DNA from: Bacteroides caecigallinarum
GTDB lineage: Bacteria; Bacteroidota; Bacteroidia; Bacteroidales; Bacteroidaceae
DNA: 64,000 bases
Assembly (NCBI RefSeq): GCF_016902295.1
Contig: NZ_JACJLQ010000008.1
Coordinates: 44,628 to 108,627 of the forward strand
Reading direction: 5' to 3'
The number at the start of each line of letters is the position of its first letter. The first letter of the stretch is position 1. Shown in pieces: positions 52,688-61,299 of this stretch. The notes under the pieces are model-generated. The model did no database searches and was not told where the DNA came from. It was given only the letters and a program-made list of their open reading frames with translations. Both the position numbers and the translations under genes were made by a program.

Positions 52688-53497
52688 TTAACTTCTCCTT
52701 CTAATCATCTTCGCCACCGCATAAATCACTATAGAAGTAAATATGATTGATGCTCCTGAAGGAACCTGAAGCTGATATGACAGTATCAGTCCGCCTAAAC
52801 AGCTAATGTAGCCGATTATTATCGACAGCCATATTATTTTCTTGAAGTTATATGTGAAAAGGTTTGCCGTCATCTGTGGCAGTGTAAGCAATGAGATGAC
52901 AAGAACTATACCTATCATTCTCAGGCAGGCCACTATGGTCAGTGCTATGAACATCATCAGCGTGTATTCGAACAGTGTCACCGGCAGACGTTGCGAGCGT
53001 GCAAATTCCCTGTCGAATGCTATTGATACTATAGGTTTCAGGAATATGGCAAAGAATACAGCCAGTGCGAGACTTATTATGCCAAGCAGTATTATATCGC
53101 CGGTGGTAATGGTCAGGATATTTCCGAACAGGAATGAAGAAAGTTCAGGCGTAAATCCCGGAGCGAGAAAACTGAAGATAATTCCCACCGCCATGCCGAA
53201 TGTCCAGAATACGGCAATGGCGGAGTCTTCCCGCATGTCGCTTCTCTTGCTTAGCCATTCCACTCCGAATGCCGACAACACAGAGAATATGGCAGCTGTA
53301 AGCAGCGGCGAAATACCTGTATATAGCCCTATTCCTATTCCTCCGAATGAAGCATGGGTTATACCTCCGCTGATGAAAACTAAGCGTCTTGTCACGATGT
53401 ATGTGCCTATTATTCCACAGGCAATACTTGCAAAAAGGCTTCCCAGCAGTGCATTCTGGAAAAATGTATATTGGAACAGTTCTATGAAATCGGTCAT
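52688..53497 (-). CDS. Metal ABC transporter permease (ZnuB/MntB type)
   Basis: A 269-residue membrane protein with eight or nine helices, family ABC-3 (GIIGTYIVTRRLVFISGGITHASFGGIG is split over the signature; FDREFARSQ is the coupling helix). It transports zinc, manganese or iron with an ATPase and a binding lipoprotein, neither of which is adjacent. It sits in the run aroA - small membrane protein - permease - tsaE. Confidence 0.85.
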   Translation of the reverse strand: MTDFIELFQYTFFQNALLGSLFASIACGIIGTYIVTRRLVFISGGITHASFGGIGIGLYTGISPLLTAAIFSVLSAFGVEWLSKRSDMREDSAIAVFWTFGMAVGIIFSFLAPGFTPELSSFLFGNILTITTGDIILLGIISLALAVFFAIFLKPIVSIAFDREFARSQRLPVTLFEYTLMMFIALTIVACLRMIGIVLVISLLTLPQMTANLFTYNFKKIIWLSIIIGYISCLGGLILSYQLQVPSGASIIFTSIVIYAVAKMIRRRS

Positions 53498-53580
53498 TTT
53501 GAGTTTTTAAGTTTTTAAGTTCTTGAGTTTTTGGGCTTATTAGATTGCATAAACAAACTAATAAACTGACAAACTAACAA
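53498..53580 (-). repeat. Octamer-repeat hairpin spacer
   Basis: AGTTTTTA and AGTTCTTG units on the left are complementary to AACAAACT, AATAAACT and GACAAACT on the right. A hairpin is possible through CTTATTAG and CTAATAAA. Confidence 0.6.
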
Positions 53581-54000
53581 TCAATGTATTCTTCTTTCTC
53601 CCACAATCAGGAACAGCTCGTCCTTTAGCTCGTTTGGCAGTTCAATGCCTCGCAGTTGCAGGCTTCGGCACCATCCTGCCACCTCCACTTCCTGGGTTGA
53701 GTAAAGTATGTCTCTGAATTCTTCTATCTCTTCCTCGGTGTAGCTGTCCGAAGTGCGTCCTTTGAAACGGTCCAGCTCCTCGTCGTCGTAGTATTCTATT
53801 TTCTTGCTCACGGCAGCCAGAAGACTGTCTTTCTCGCATGTCTCATGCTGACCGCAGCATTCGCTGTCCACTTCAACCACTTGCGGCTCTTCGGTTATTT
53901 CTCCTTTTTCAATTTTCTTTTGGATGTTGCGGTTATAGAAGTATCCGGCAATAAGTCCGAACAGTGCAACACCGATGAGTGCTAAAACGAGTATCCACAT
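53581..54000 (-). CDS. Small anchored protein with cysteine cluster, unknown
   Basis: A 139-residue protein with one N-terminal transmembrane helix (WILVLALIGVALFGLIAGYFY), a charged linker with ECCGQHETC, and a soluble helical C-terminus (ELDRFKGRTSDSYTEEEIEE). I do not recognise a functional family; related proteins next to aroA in Bacteroides are annotated as hypothetical or, without clear basis, phospholipase. The cysteines may bind a metal. It begins 4 bp after aroA and is probably coupled to it. Confidence 0.65.
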   Translation of the reverse strand: MWILVLALIGVALFGLIAGYFYNRNIQKKIEKGEITEEPQVVEVDSECCGQHETCEKDSLLAAVSKKIEYYDDEELDRFKGRTSDSYTEEEIEEFRDILYSTQEVEVAGWCRSLQLRGIELPNELKDELFLIVGERRIH

Positions 54001-54004
54001 GTCT

Positions 54005-55234
54005 TTATTCCTCCATTATGTTGAAACCTGCCTTGGTCAAATCTTTCCAGAATCCGGGATAAGATTTTGATACCACTTGCGGATTGTTTATTCTGATGTC
54101 CTTCAGCTTCAGTGCTGCCGGTGCAAATGCCATTGCCATTCTGTGGTCTTCGTATGTGTCTATGGTAGGGTTTGCGTCACCTTCACATCTTTCTCCGTCC
54201 CATGACAGTACCGAACCGTCGCTTTCCGATATTACATATCCCAATTTCTTCATTTCGTTTATGAGTGCAGCCATACGGTCTGTCTCTTTAATCTTGAGGC
54301 TTTGCAGACCACTGAAACGGAACGGTATTCCCATCATGCAACAGGTCACTACGAATGTCTGTGCCAGGTCTGGCTGGTTTACGAAATCGTATTCCATTTT
54401 GTCTGTTACCTTTCCGCTTTTTGTCAGAACTACATTCTTGTCTCCATATTCTGTTGTTACACCCAGTTGCTCAAACAGTTCAGCTACTTTTGAGTCTCCT
54501 TGGAAACTCTTTTCGAAAAGTCCTGGAAGTTCCACACGGGCGTTCTCCGACAGGGCTGTCATCTCATACCAGTAAGAAGCAGCGCTCCAGTCACTTTCTA
54601 CATAATATGGAGTAGGTTTGTAAGTATCGTTGCTTATGCATATAGTGTGTTCGTCTGCCCATACGGCATCAGCTCCGAACTCTTTCATTATCTGGATTGT
54701 AAGATTGATATATGGCTTTGAAACGATGTTGCCGGTCAGGTTGAGAGTAAGTCCGTTTTTAAGAGTAGGACCTATCATCATAAGAGCGGATATGTACTGC
54801 GAACTGATGTCTCCCGGCAGTGAGATAGAATTCCCATTAAGTTCTTTTCCTCTGATTTTCAGTGGAGGGAAACCCTCTTTTTCGGTATATTTAATGTCTG
54901 CTCCCAAGCTTCGTAAGGCATCCACCAGAATTTTTATAGGGCGTTGTCTCATCCTTTCAGTTCCCGTAATGATATGTTCGCCTTCCGTAACCGAAAGATA
55001 TGCGGTTAGAAATCTCATGGCTGTACCTGCCGCCATGATGTCTATAGTGTCGGTCATTTCACTAAGTGCGCGCACCATCACGAAAGTGTCGTCACATTCG
55101 GACAAGTTCTCTATTTTCCCGTCATGTTTTGACAGTGCTTTTATAATAAGGGCCCTGTTGCATATACTCTTTGACGACGGTAAAAGTATGTTTGTATTTA
55201 TATTTTCAGGTGCTGAAACTTTTATTCTACCCAT
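54005..55234 (-). CDS. aroA: 3-phosphoshikimate 1-carboxyvinyltransferase (EPSP synthase)
   Basis: A 409-residue EPSP synthase from ATG 55234; the frame opens at 55267, but a promoter box ends at 55265, so the shorter start is used. LLPSSKSICNRALI holds the conserved lysine and serine, AGTAMRFLTAYL and ETDRMAAL are further active-site motifs. It joins shikimate 3-phosphate with PEP. It heads a minus-strand run of four or five genes. Confidence 0.92.
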   Translation of the reverse strand: MGRIKVSAPENINTNILLPSSKSICNRALIIKALSKHDGKIENLSECDDTFVMVRALSEMTDTIDIMAAGTAMRFLTAYLSVTEGEHIITGTERMRQRPIKILVDALRSLGADIKYTEKEGFPPLKIRGKELNGNSISLPGDISSQYISALMMIGPTLKNGLTLNLTGNIVSKPYINLTIQIMKEFGADAVWADEHTICISNDTYKPTPYYVESDWSAASYWYEMTALSENARVELPGLFEKSFQGDSKVAELFEQLGVTTEYGDKNVVLTKSGKVTDKMEYDFVNQPDLAQTFVVTCCMMGIPFRFSGLQSLKIKETDRMAALINEMKKLGYVISESDGSVLSWDGERCEGDANPTIDTYEDHRMAMAFAPAALKLKDIRINNPQVVSKSYPGFWKDLTKAGFNIMEE

Positions 55235-55264
55235 ATTGCAATCTTTCAGTGTTCGTTTAGATTG

Positions 55265-55272
55265 CAAAGATA
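55265..55272 (-). promoter_or_regulatory. -7 box of aroA
   Basis: TATCTTTG on the minus strand (55272 to 55265), 31 bp before the chosen ATG. Confidence 0.65.
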
Positions 55273-55320
55273 ATGTATTTATTTGTTTTTTTGATGGAAA
55301 GCAGTTTCATATAATATTTT

Positions 55321-55328
55321 TATCTTTG
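55321..55328 (+). promoter_or_regulatory. Orphan plus-strand -7 box beside the IS
   Basis: A perfect TATCTTTG points rightwards and ends 7 bp before the left end of the IS21 element. No chromosomal plus-strand gene follows the IS, so this may be a promoter cut off by the insertion, or chance. Confidence 0.4.
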
Positions 55329-55519
55329 TAACAGATGGAAAATATAAAGTCACTTGACCCACTATTATAAAAATCACCTGACCCACCTTTATAACCGAAA
55401 CTGACCCACTTAGATTATAATAAAAATTGACCCTATAGAATTACCACATTTCAGTCTTGTTTTTGTACTTTAAAAAGCATTTTAACCCGGTATTATTAAC
55501 CGAATAAAAATTTTAAAGA

Positions 55520-57085
55520 ATGAAAATAAGAATCAAGCACATACTGCGGTGCTACCAGTCAGGAATGAGTATCCGTAGTATCAGTTCTTCTCTTCTGATT
55601 TCACGTAATACAGTAAAACGGTATATCCGAATATACGAGGATATGGGTATAGAGCTGGAACGCCTGTTGAAAATGGACGAGCATCATCTGCATGAACTTT
55701 TCGGTACGGAGACTGACAACGAATCAACAGGATCTGCAGAGTATAAGTATCTTCAAGAACATATACCTGAGTACATTAAACGACTTAAATCCCGTGGAAC
55801 AACAAGAAGGTCCTTGTATGAGGAGTATCTGAGAAACCGTCCCCAAGGTTACAGTTATTGTTCATTCTGCCTGTATCTCAGACGTGAAAGGGAGGTAAAA
55901 ATACCGGTTGGACGCATAGATCATATAGCTGGTGATCAGATGTATGTGGATTTTGCCGGTGACAAACTTTATATTTCAGACAGGAATACGGGTGATAAGG
56001 TTCCCGTAGAAGTCTTTGCAGCGATACTTCCATGCAGTCAGATTACTTATTACGAGGCTGTACCATCGCAAAAGAAAGAATATCTTATCCAGGCATGTGA
56101 AAATGCTTTCCATTATTTTGGAGGTGTACCCAATGCCATAGTTCCCGACAACCTCAAATCTGCCGTAACAAAGCCCGGTGGAATAGAGCCTGTAATAAAT
56201 GATGACTTTGCAGCATTTGCAGACCATTACGGCTGTGTTGTCTTTCCGGCAAGAGTGCGCAAACCCAAAGACAAGGCTTTGGTTGAAAATGCTGTAAGAC
56301 TGCTTTACAGGGAGGTCTATTCAAAGATGACAGGATTGAAATTCAATGATATTGAAGCCTTGAACATAGAAATAATGAAACATACTGACGCATTGAACAG
56401 CCGAAAGATGTACAACCGCAGCTACAGCCGTAGGGAGCGTTTCCTCGAGGTCGAGAAAGACAGGCTACATATATTGCCGGCAACAAGATTTATATCAAAA
56501 AACCGGAAAACGGCAACTGTCATGAAAAACAGTTATGTATCGCTTAACAATCACTATTACAGTGTTCCTAAAGAGTATATAGGCGATGCTGTAGAATTAC
56601 TGTATGATGGGGACACAGTGGAGATATATTATAAATTCAGACACATAACGACACATCGCAGGGATGATACACCTTTCACTTATTCAGAAAAACCTTCCCA
56701 TAAACTTCCCGGAGTACTACATGAATACAGAATCAGAATGGATGATATATACCGCAAGGCACGTGAAATAGACACGGTAGTGGAAGAGTATATAAAGTTG
56801 GTGGCTGTTGCCAAAAAATATCCTGTTCAGGCTATACGTTCAGCTGATGGTATATTATGTCTTGTGGAACGTTTCGGACACGACAGAGTGGTTCTTGCAT
56901 GCCAGATAGCAATGGAATCCTGCATGTTCGGGTTCAACGAACTTGAAAGCCTTCTGGTAAACAGGGAAGATGAAAAGTATCATATACAAATGGAAGGGCT
57001 TGCTCCTGAACTTACCCCTAAACACAGAAATCTCAGAGGTAAGGATTATTTTAACTCTAAAAACATAGATAAAAATGACAAGTAA
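55520..57085 (+). CDS. istA: IS21 transposase IstA
   Basis: A 521-residue transposase: N-terminal helix-turn-helix (GMSIRSISSSLLISRNTVKR), DDE catalytic core with QMYVDFAG (Asp), IVPDNLKSAV (Asp) and KPKDKALVENAV (Glu), and a C-terminal beta-barrel-like part (SYVSLNNHYYSVP). All catalytic residues are present. It overlaps istB by 11 bp. Confidence 0.95.
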   Translation: MKIRIKHILRCYQSGMSIRSISSSLLISRNTVKRYIRIYEDMGIELERLLKMDEHHLHELFGTETDNESTGSAEYKYLQEHIPEYIKRLKSRGTTRRSLYEEYLRNRPQGYSYCSFCLYLRREREVKIPVGRIDHIAGDQMYVDFAGDKLYISDRNTGDKVPVEVFAAILPCSQITYYEAVPSQKKEYLIQACENAFHYFGGVPNAIVPDNLKSAVTKPGGIEPVINDDFAAFADHYGCVVFPARVRKPKDKALVENAVRLLYREVYSKMTGLKFNDIEALNIEIMKHTDALNSRKMYNRSYSRRERFLEVEKDRLHILPATRFISKNRKTATVMKNSYVSLNNHYYSVPKEYIGDAVELLYDGDTVEIYYKFRHITTHRRDDTPFTYSEKPSHKLPGVLHEYRIRMDDIYRKAREIDTVVEEYIKLVAVAKKYPVQAIRSADGILCLVERFGHDRVVLACQIAMESCMFGFNELESLLVNREDEKYHIQMEGLAPELTPKHRNLRGKDYFNSKNIDKNDK

Positions 57086-57848
57086 TAATAAAACAAACAG
57101 AACTGTCGGAAAAAATATGGACAGAATAATGGAGTTACTCTCCAAATTACGTTTTTACGGTATGCTTGAAACATACAGAAATGACTGCAGGACAACATCC
57201 TCTGATGGTATGACAAACGATGAGTTCCTGAAATGGCTTCTTGAAAGCGAGTATGATTACAGACGCAATGTAAGCATTGAACGACTGATAAGATCTGCAA
57301 ACTTCAGATATAAGGCATATATGGAAAAAATAGACTATACAATAAAACGGAACCTTGACCGGAACCAGCTCGAGAGACTTGCTTCTCTTGATTTTATAAG
57401 AGACGGACAGAATATTTTTATCACAGGAAGCTCCGGAACAGGTAAAAGCTATATAGCTTCAGCAATAGGATATGAAGCATGCAAAAATGGAGTCAGAACT
57501 TTATACTCCAATGCGTCAAAGCTTATGGGACAGCTTAAAATGGCCAAAAACAAGGGAACTATAGAATCTGAGATGAAAAAAATTGAAAAGTGTTCACTGC
57601 TTATTCTTGACGATCTGTTTCTTATAGGACTGGATGCCAGAGAAAGGTCAATACTTATGGAAATAATAGAAGACAGACACGGACTAAAATCAATCATAAT
57701 AACGTCACAACTTCCAGTCGAAAGCTGGTATGATGCAATTGGAGATCCTACGGTAGCTGATGCAATCCTGGACAGAATCGTACATACTGCACACAAAATT
57801 GAGCTAACGGGTGATTCTGTAAGAAAGATTAATGCTAAAAAGAAGTAG
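57075..57848 (+). CDS. istB: IS21 helper ATPase IstB
   Basis: A 257-residue AAA+ ATPase with Walker A ITGSSGTGKSYIA, Walker B LLILDDLFL and the family block FRYKAYMEKIDY. It selects target DNA and activates IstA. The start overlaps istA, as is usual in IS21, with an alternative ATG (MDRIMELL) 14 codons in. Confidence 0.95.
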   Translation: MTSNNKTNRTVGKNMDRIMELLSKLRFYGMLETYRNDCRTTSSDGMTNDEFLKWLLESEYDYRRNVSIERLIRSANFRYKAYMEKIDYTIKRNLDRNQLERLASLDFIRDGQNIFITGSSGTGKSYIASAIGYEACKNGVRTLYSNASKLMGQLKMAKNKGTIESEMKKIEKCSLLILDDLFLIGLDARERSILMEIIEDRHGLKSIIITSQLPVESWYDAIGDPTVADAILDRIVHTAHKIELTGDSVRKINAKKK

Positions 57849-57997
57849 TATCTGCTATAAAAAATTATAATTGAAACTGACCCGGGTTAAAATGCATTTT
57901 TCTCTACTTAATTCTAATATTTTTTTGATGGGTCAATTAAAAGTATAATAGTGGATCAAGTGACTTTATATTTTCCAATAGACAACGAAAATACCTT

Positions 57998-58114
57998 TTA
58001 GTAGTCTCCATCACCATCTGTCATGCCTGATGCCATTGATTCCGGGTTGTAATATTTCACTTTCTTATCTAGTTCATTTAATATGCTGCGCGAGAGCATA
58101 CTATGTTTTAGCAT
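57998..58114 (-). CDS. Candidate 38-codon ORF, in frame after the Sel1 gene
   Basis: ATG 58114 opens 38 codons, MLKHSMLSRSILNELDKK to MASGMTDGDGDY. It lies in the same frame as the upstream Sel1 gene, 11 sense codons after that stop, so stop read-through would add 49 residues. A stem-loop (58093-58102 with 58110-58119) overlaps its start. The IS21 end is 20 bp past its stop. The short length and Gly/Asp-rich tail could suit a modified peptide, but no family is recognised and chance is possible. Confidence 0.3.
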   Translation of the reverse strand: MLKHSMLSRSILNELDKKVKYYNPESMASGMTDGDGDY

Positions 58115-58147
58115 GCTCTTGCGTAACGTGATTGGTTCGGTTAGAAT

Positions 58148-59338
58148 TTAAGGATTGTTGGAAGTCTGTTTGGCTTTATCTGCCCAAACTTCCGCTTGCT
58201 TAATATCCTTTTCTACTCCTCGGCCATAGCGATAGCAGGCAGAAAGCTTTTCCATGGCACTGACATTACCTTGTTCGGCGGCTTTTTTGAACCAAGGGAC
58301 AGCTTCCGTATAGTTTTTGTTGTTGTAATAGTGGAGGCCTAAATTAAACTCGCCATGCACATAGCCTTGTTCCGCCGATTTCTTAAACCAATAGACACCT
58401 TCTTCATTTTGATGCTTTTTCATGTAGACAATGCCTAGTAAGTTTTGGGCAACTGCGTCTCCTTGTTCTGCGGCTTTTTTAAACCAAGACTCTGCTTGGG
58501 CGAGATCTTTCCTTGTGGAATCATAATAAATGCCTAAATTCCGTTGTGCAATTGCGTTTCCTTGTTCTGCAGCTTTCTCTGACCAGAATAGGGCAAGTTC
58601 AAAATTTTTGTGGTTTAAATAATAGGTACCTAAGGAACATTGCGCTTTGGCATCTCCTTTTTCGGCTGCTTTTTTATACCATAATACAGCTTGTTCCCAA
58701 TTATTATTCTTTTCATAATGGAGACCTAAGTTGAACTGTGCTTTCGGATATCCCGCTTGGGCTGCTTTTTGGAACCATTCTACTCCTTCTTCATTCTTGC
58801 CGGATTCCATGCATAAAATGCCTAAGAAATTTTGAGCTTGCGCATTATTCTGCTCGGCACTTTGAGTATACCAATATGCCGCTTGCTCTTTGTCCTTTTT
58901 GTAGAAAGAATAATAATTACCCAATCCACATTGGGCTGAAGCATCTCCAGTTTTGGCCGCCTTTTCCAGCCAAGGAAAAGCTTCTTCATAATTATTATTA
59001 TTCAAATAGTGCAAGCCTAATTGTCGTTGGGCATCTGTATTATTTTGTGTGGCAGCTTTTCTCCACCAAGGGAGTGCTTGATTATAAAGTTTATTGTTAT
59101 AGTAATGTACGCCCAAATTATATTGCGCTTCTGAGTTACCTTTCTCGGCCGCTTTTTTGAGCCAATAAACTCCTTCTTCGCTTTTCCCTTGTTGCAGGAA
59201 CCATAAACCATATTTGCTTTGCGCTTCCACATCTCCGGCTTCCGCTTTCACCTCCATTTCCAGTTGTGTCCATTCACTTTGAGCCATGACATTGCTCCAC
59301 ACCAATAAACTCAGTGCTAAAAATAAAAACTTTTTCAT
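58148..59338 (-). CDS. Secreted Sel1-repeat protein
   Basis: A 396-residue exported protein (signal MKKFLFLALSLLVWSNVMAQ) consisting of about ten Sel1-like repeats of 36 residues, each with AAExGNxxAQxxLGxxYY. Sel1 repeats are TPR-like scaffolds. It lies 20 bp after a membrane kinase whose outer part also has Sel1-like repeats, so the two may interact in the periplasm. The repeats are so alike that copy number may vary by recombination. Confidence 0.85.
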   Translation of the reverse strand: MKKFLFLALSLLVWSNVMAQSEWTQLEMEVKAEAGDVEAQSKYGLWFLQQGKSEEGVYWLKKAAEKGNSEAQYNLGVHYYNNKLYNQALPWWRKAATQNNTDAQRQLGLHYLNNNNYEEAFPWLEKAAKTGDASAQCGLGNYYSFYKKDKEQAAYWYTQSAEQNNAQAQNFLGILCMESGKNEEGVEWFQKAAQAGYPKAQFNLGLHYEKNNNWEQAVLWYKKAAEKGDAKAQCSLGTYYLNHKNFELALFWSEKAAEQGNAIAQRNLGIYYDSTRKDLAQAESWFKKAAEQGDAVAQNLLGIVYMKKHQNEEGVYWFKKSAEQGYVHGEFNLGLHYYNNKNYTEAVPWFKKAAEQGNVSAMEKLSACYRYGRGVEKDIKQAEVWADKAKQTSNNP

Positions 59339-59358
59339 ATTCGTATTTTATAGGTTGA

Positions 59359-61047
59359 TTAATCGTAAAATCCTCTTTCCCGTAAAGTTTGCTCAATTTG
59401 ACGAGTTTCCTTTTTGTTTATACCTGCTGCAATAGCCTTACGTAACCATTTGTCTGCTTGGGTATCTTCGTTTCGCCCTAAATACCATTTAGCCAATAAG
59501 CAATAATATTCTTCATGTCCGGTGTTTGCTTGATTTTCTATCATACGCATTGTATTTACCAAGCCAAAATCTCCAGAACTTATCTTTTTTTCTATGAGTC
59601 TTTCTGCTTCATGTCGTTTCCCTGTGAGCAGACTCTTAGCCAGCCATTTATCCGCTTGCTTATTTTGTTGGGTTGAGAAATAATATTCCGCCAAAGGGAA
59701 ATAAGCATAAGCATAGCCTTCATCTGCCAGTTGGAGCAGAGCATTTTCTTTGTTTTTCCCCTGAAGTTTCATGGCTTTCTGAAAGCGTTCTTCTTTCGTT
59801 TCCACTTCTACGGCTATAGAATCCGAAGAAGCCGTATCAGTCTCTGGTGCCGTTGTTGCTATAGAGTCTGGCGAGTCATGAGTTTCTTCAATAACTTCTG
59901 CAACCGCAATCGAATCTTGAGGGAACATTATATCTGGCTTGATATCCTGCTTGTTGATTGATTTTACAATCAGAAATACGCAGATGATCAGCGCACATGT
60001 GCTTGCTCCTATAATAGGCTTCTTATATTTCCCCCAGAAATTAGGAGTGGAATGAGGATGTAAAGGTTCCTTTTCTTTTCTTTCTATTTGTGGTTTGGTT
60101 GTCGGAGAAACTTCTTGAGGAATTTTCTGACTTTTCATGCCAGTTAATTCTTGTAAGAATGCTTCCACGCTCTGCGGCCTGTCTTTCTTCATGGATGACA
60201 TGGCTTTGGCTATGCAGGCTATCAATGAGTTGCTGACTTGATGCTTTTGCAACTCGTATGCTGGAAAACCTTCATTCAAGATTTCATCGGCTTTGAGAGG
60301 AGGGACACCCGTCAGCATCTTGAACAAGGTCGCTCCAAAGGCATATACATCCATGGTTACAGGAAAATCCTTGCCTTCGTGATAGTTGGCTTGTTCAATG
60401 GGGGCATAGCCGGGAGTGCCGTTTCCTACACTTGTGCTTGATTCTGGTTCTCCGTTCTTGTCGTATTGTTTAGACAAGCCGAAGTCAATGAGTACAATAT
60501 CCCCATTCTTACGGAGCATGATGTTCCCCGGCTTTAAGTCTAAGTGTAGCATCTTGTGGGTGTGCATATAGGAGAGGGCTGCGCCTATCTGCTTGGCTTG
60601 TTTAAGAGCTTCAGATTCGGGTATACCTTGATATGGTTTGATATATTTGTCCAAACTTCCTCCATCTACATATTCCATGGCATAGTAGACGGTATTGTTG
60701 GCTTCGAAGAATTCTAATACTCTTACAATGTTTGGGTGATGTAATTTGCTTAGATTCTCCGCTTCACGGGCAAACTTCTTCTTATAGTTGGCATAAATGC
60801 CTCCTTGGCTTCCTGTAGTCACAGTATTTTCTTTACGCCCGTTGACTTCTTTCATGAAGAATTCCTTAATGGCGACTTGAATAGTTGTGTCAATTTCGCC
60901 TAAAGCACCCGTCACCTTTATTTGGGTGGTGGCCAGGTAGGTGATGCCGAATGTGCCTTGTCCTAACACCTTCTGGATGGTGTAGGTGTAGGATTTGCCT
61001 CGCAGGAGAGTGCCTGGTTTCAGGGCGTTATCGTTCGTGTTGTTCAT
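59359..61047 (-). CDS. Transmembrane Ser/Thr protein kinase with Sel1-like outer domain
   Basis: A 562-residue Hanks-type kinase. Glycine loop GQGTFG (29-34), ATP lysine in VAIKEF (Lys61), catalytic loop HLDLKPGN (Asp170), DFG at 188-190 and GTPGYAPIEQ activation segment are present, so it should be active. The catalytic loop has HLD instead of HRD. A transmembrane helix lies at about 343-362, then a periplasmic part with Sel1-like repeats (ALLQLADEGYAYAYFPLAEY). It is a paralogue of the kinase at the window end. It has its own promoter and is followed by the secreted Sel1 gene. Confidence 0.88.
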   Translation of the reverse strand: MNNTNDNALKPGTLLRGKSYTYTIQKVLGQGTFGITYLATTQIKVTGALGEIDTTIQVAIKEFFMKEVNGRKENTVTTGSQGGIYANYKKKFAREAENLSKLHHPNIVRVLEFFEANNTVYYAMEYVDGGSLDKYIKPYQGIPESEALKQAKQIGAALSYMHTHKMLHLDLKPGNIMLRKNGDIVLIDFGLSKQYDKNGEPESSTSVGNGTPGYAPIEQANYHEGKDFPVTMDVYAFGATLFKMLTGVPPLKADEILNEGFPAYELQKHQVSNSLIACIAKAMSSMKKDRPQSVEAFLQELTGMKSQKIPQEVSPTTKPQIERKEKEPLHPHSTPNFWGKYKKPIIGASTCALIICVFLIVKSINKQDIKPDIMFPQDSIAVAEVIEETHDSPDSIATTAPETDTASSDSIAVEVETKEERFQKAMKLQGKNKENALLQLADEGYAYAYFPLAEYYFSTQQNKQADKWLAKSLLTGKRHEAERLIEKKISSGDFGLVNTMRMIENQANTGHEEYYCLLAKWYLGRNEDTQADKWLRKAIAAGINKKETRQIEQTLRERGFYD

Positions 61048-61075
61048 ATCGTTTTTATTGATAGGTATTTCTGAA

Positions 61076-61105
61076 CAAAAATAATAGGTTTAATTCATTT
61101 GTCAA
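61076..61105 (-). promoter_or_regulatory. Full Bacteroidetes promoter of the Sel1 kinase
   Basis: On the minus strand TTG (61105 to 61103), a 19-bp spacer and TATTTTTG (61083 to 61076) match the consensus. The start codon is about 29 bp downstream. Confidence 0.7.
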
Positions 61106-61174
61106 AAAAATATCTGATGTATTTAAGCGCTGTCTGAAAGCATGATTGCCTGGAATACTTCATCAGCAGAAAAC

Positions 61175-61256
61175 ATGCTTTTCGAAGCATTATTGGTTAC
61201 TTGCCCAAGTAAGCAATGATACTTTGCTATTTATCCAATATTACTTGGGCAAGTAA
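61175..61256. repeat. Twin 16-bp palindromes and a hairpin upstream of the kinase
   Basis: TTACTTGCCCAAGTAA (61197-61212) and TTACTTGGGCAAGTAA (61241-61256) are 44 bp apart; each is followed by the same GCAATGATACTTT stretch, so about 30 bp is directly repeated. ATGCTT-TTCG-AAGCAT (61175-61190) is a hairpin with a UUCG loop on the plus strand. They lie between the YGGP gene and the kinase promoter and may be operators or an RNA-structure region. Confidence 0.6.
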
Positions 61257-61299
61257 GCAATGATACTTTTGCAACCGGATTTTTCAGTGTCTTGCCCCA

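Larger units (their letters stand above)
55336..57977 (+). mobile_element. Complete IS21-family insertion sequence
   Basis: The element spans 2642 bp. Its ends are inverted repeats of about 34 bp with one mismatch, starting TGGAAAATATAAAGTC at 55336 and ending with the complement at 57977. Inner TGACCCAC-type repeats lie at 55355, 55379, 55402 and 55428 (23-26 bp apart), and inverted copies at 57928 and 57951. Genes istA and istB are intact. Flanks are ACAGA and ATAGA, at best a 5-bp target duplication with one difference. Confidence 0.92.

Noticed and set aside
55331..57982. Clear target-site duplication of the IS21 element
   Set aside because: Only ACAGA/ATAGA can be matched, with one difference, so it is not claimed.
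57998..58147. Selenocysteine or programmed read-through of the Sel1 stop
   Set aside because: The stop is TAA, not TGA, and no recoding signal is known for this context; only the in-frame open stretch is reported.
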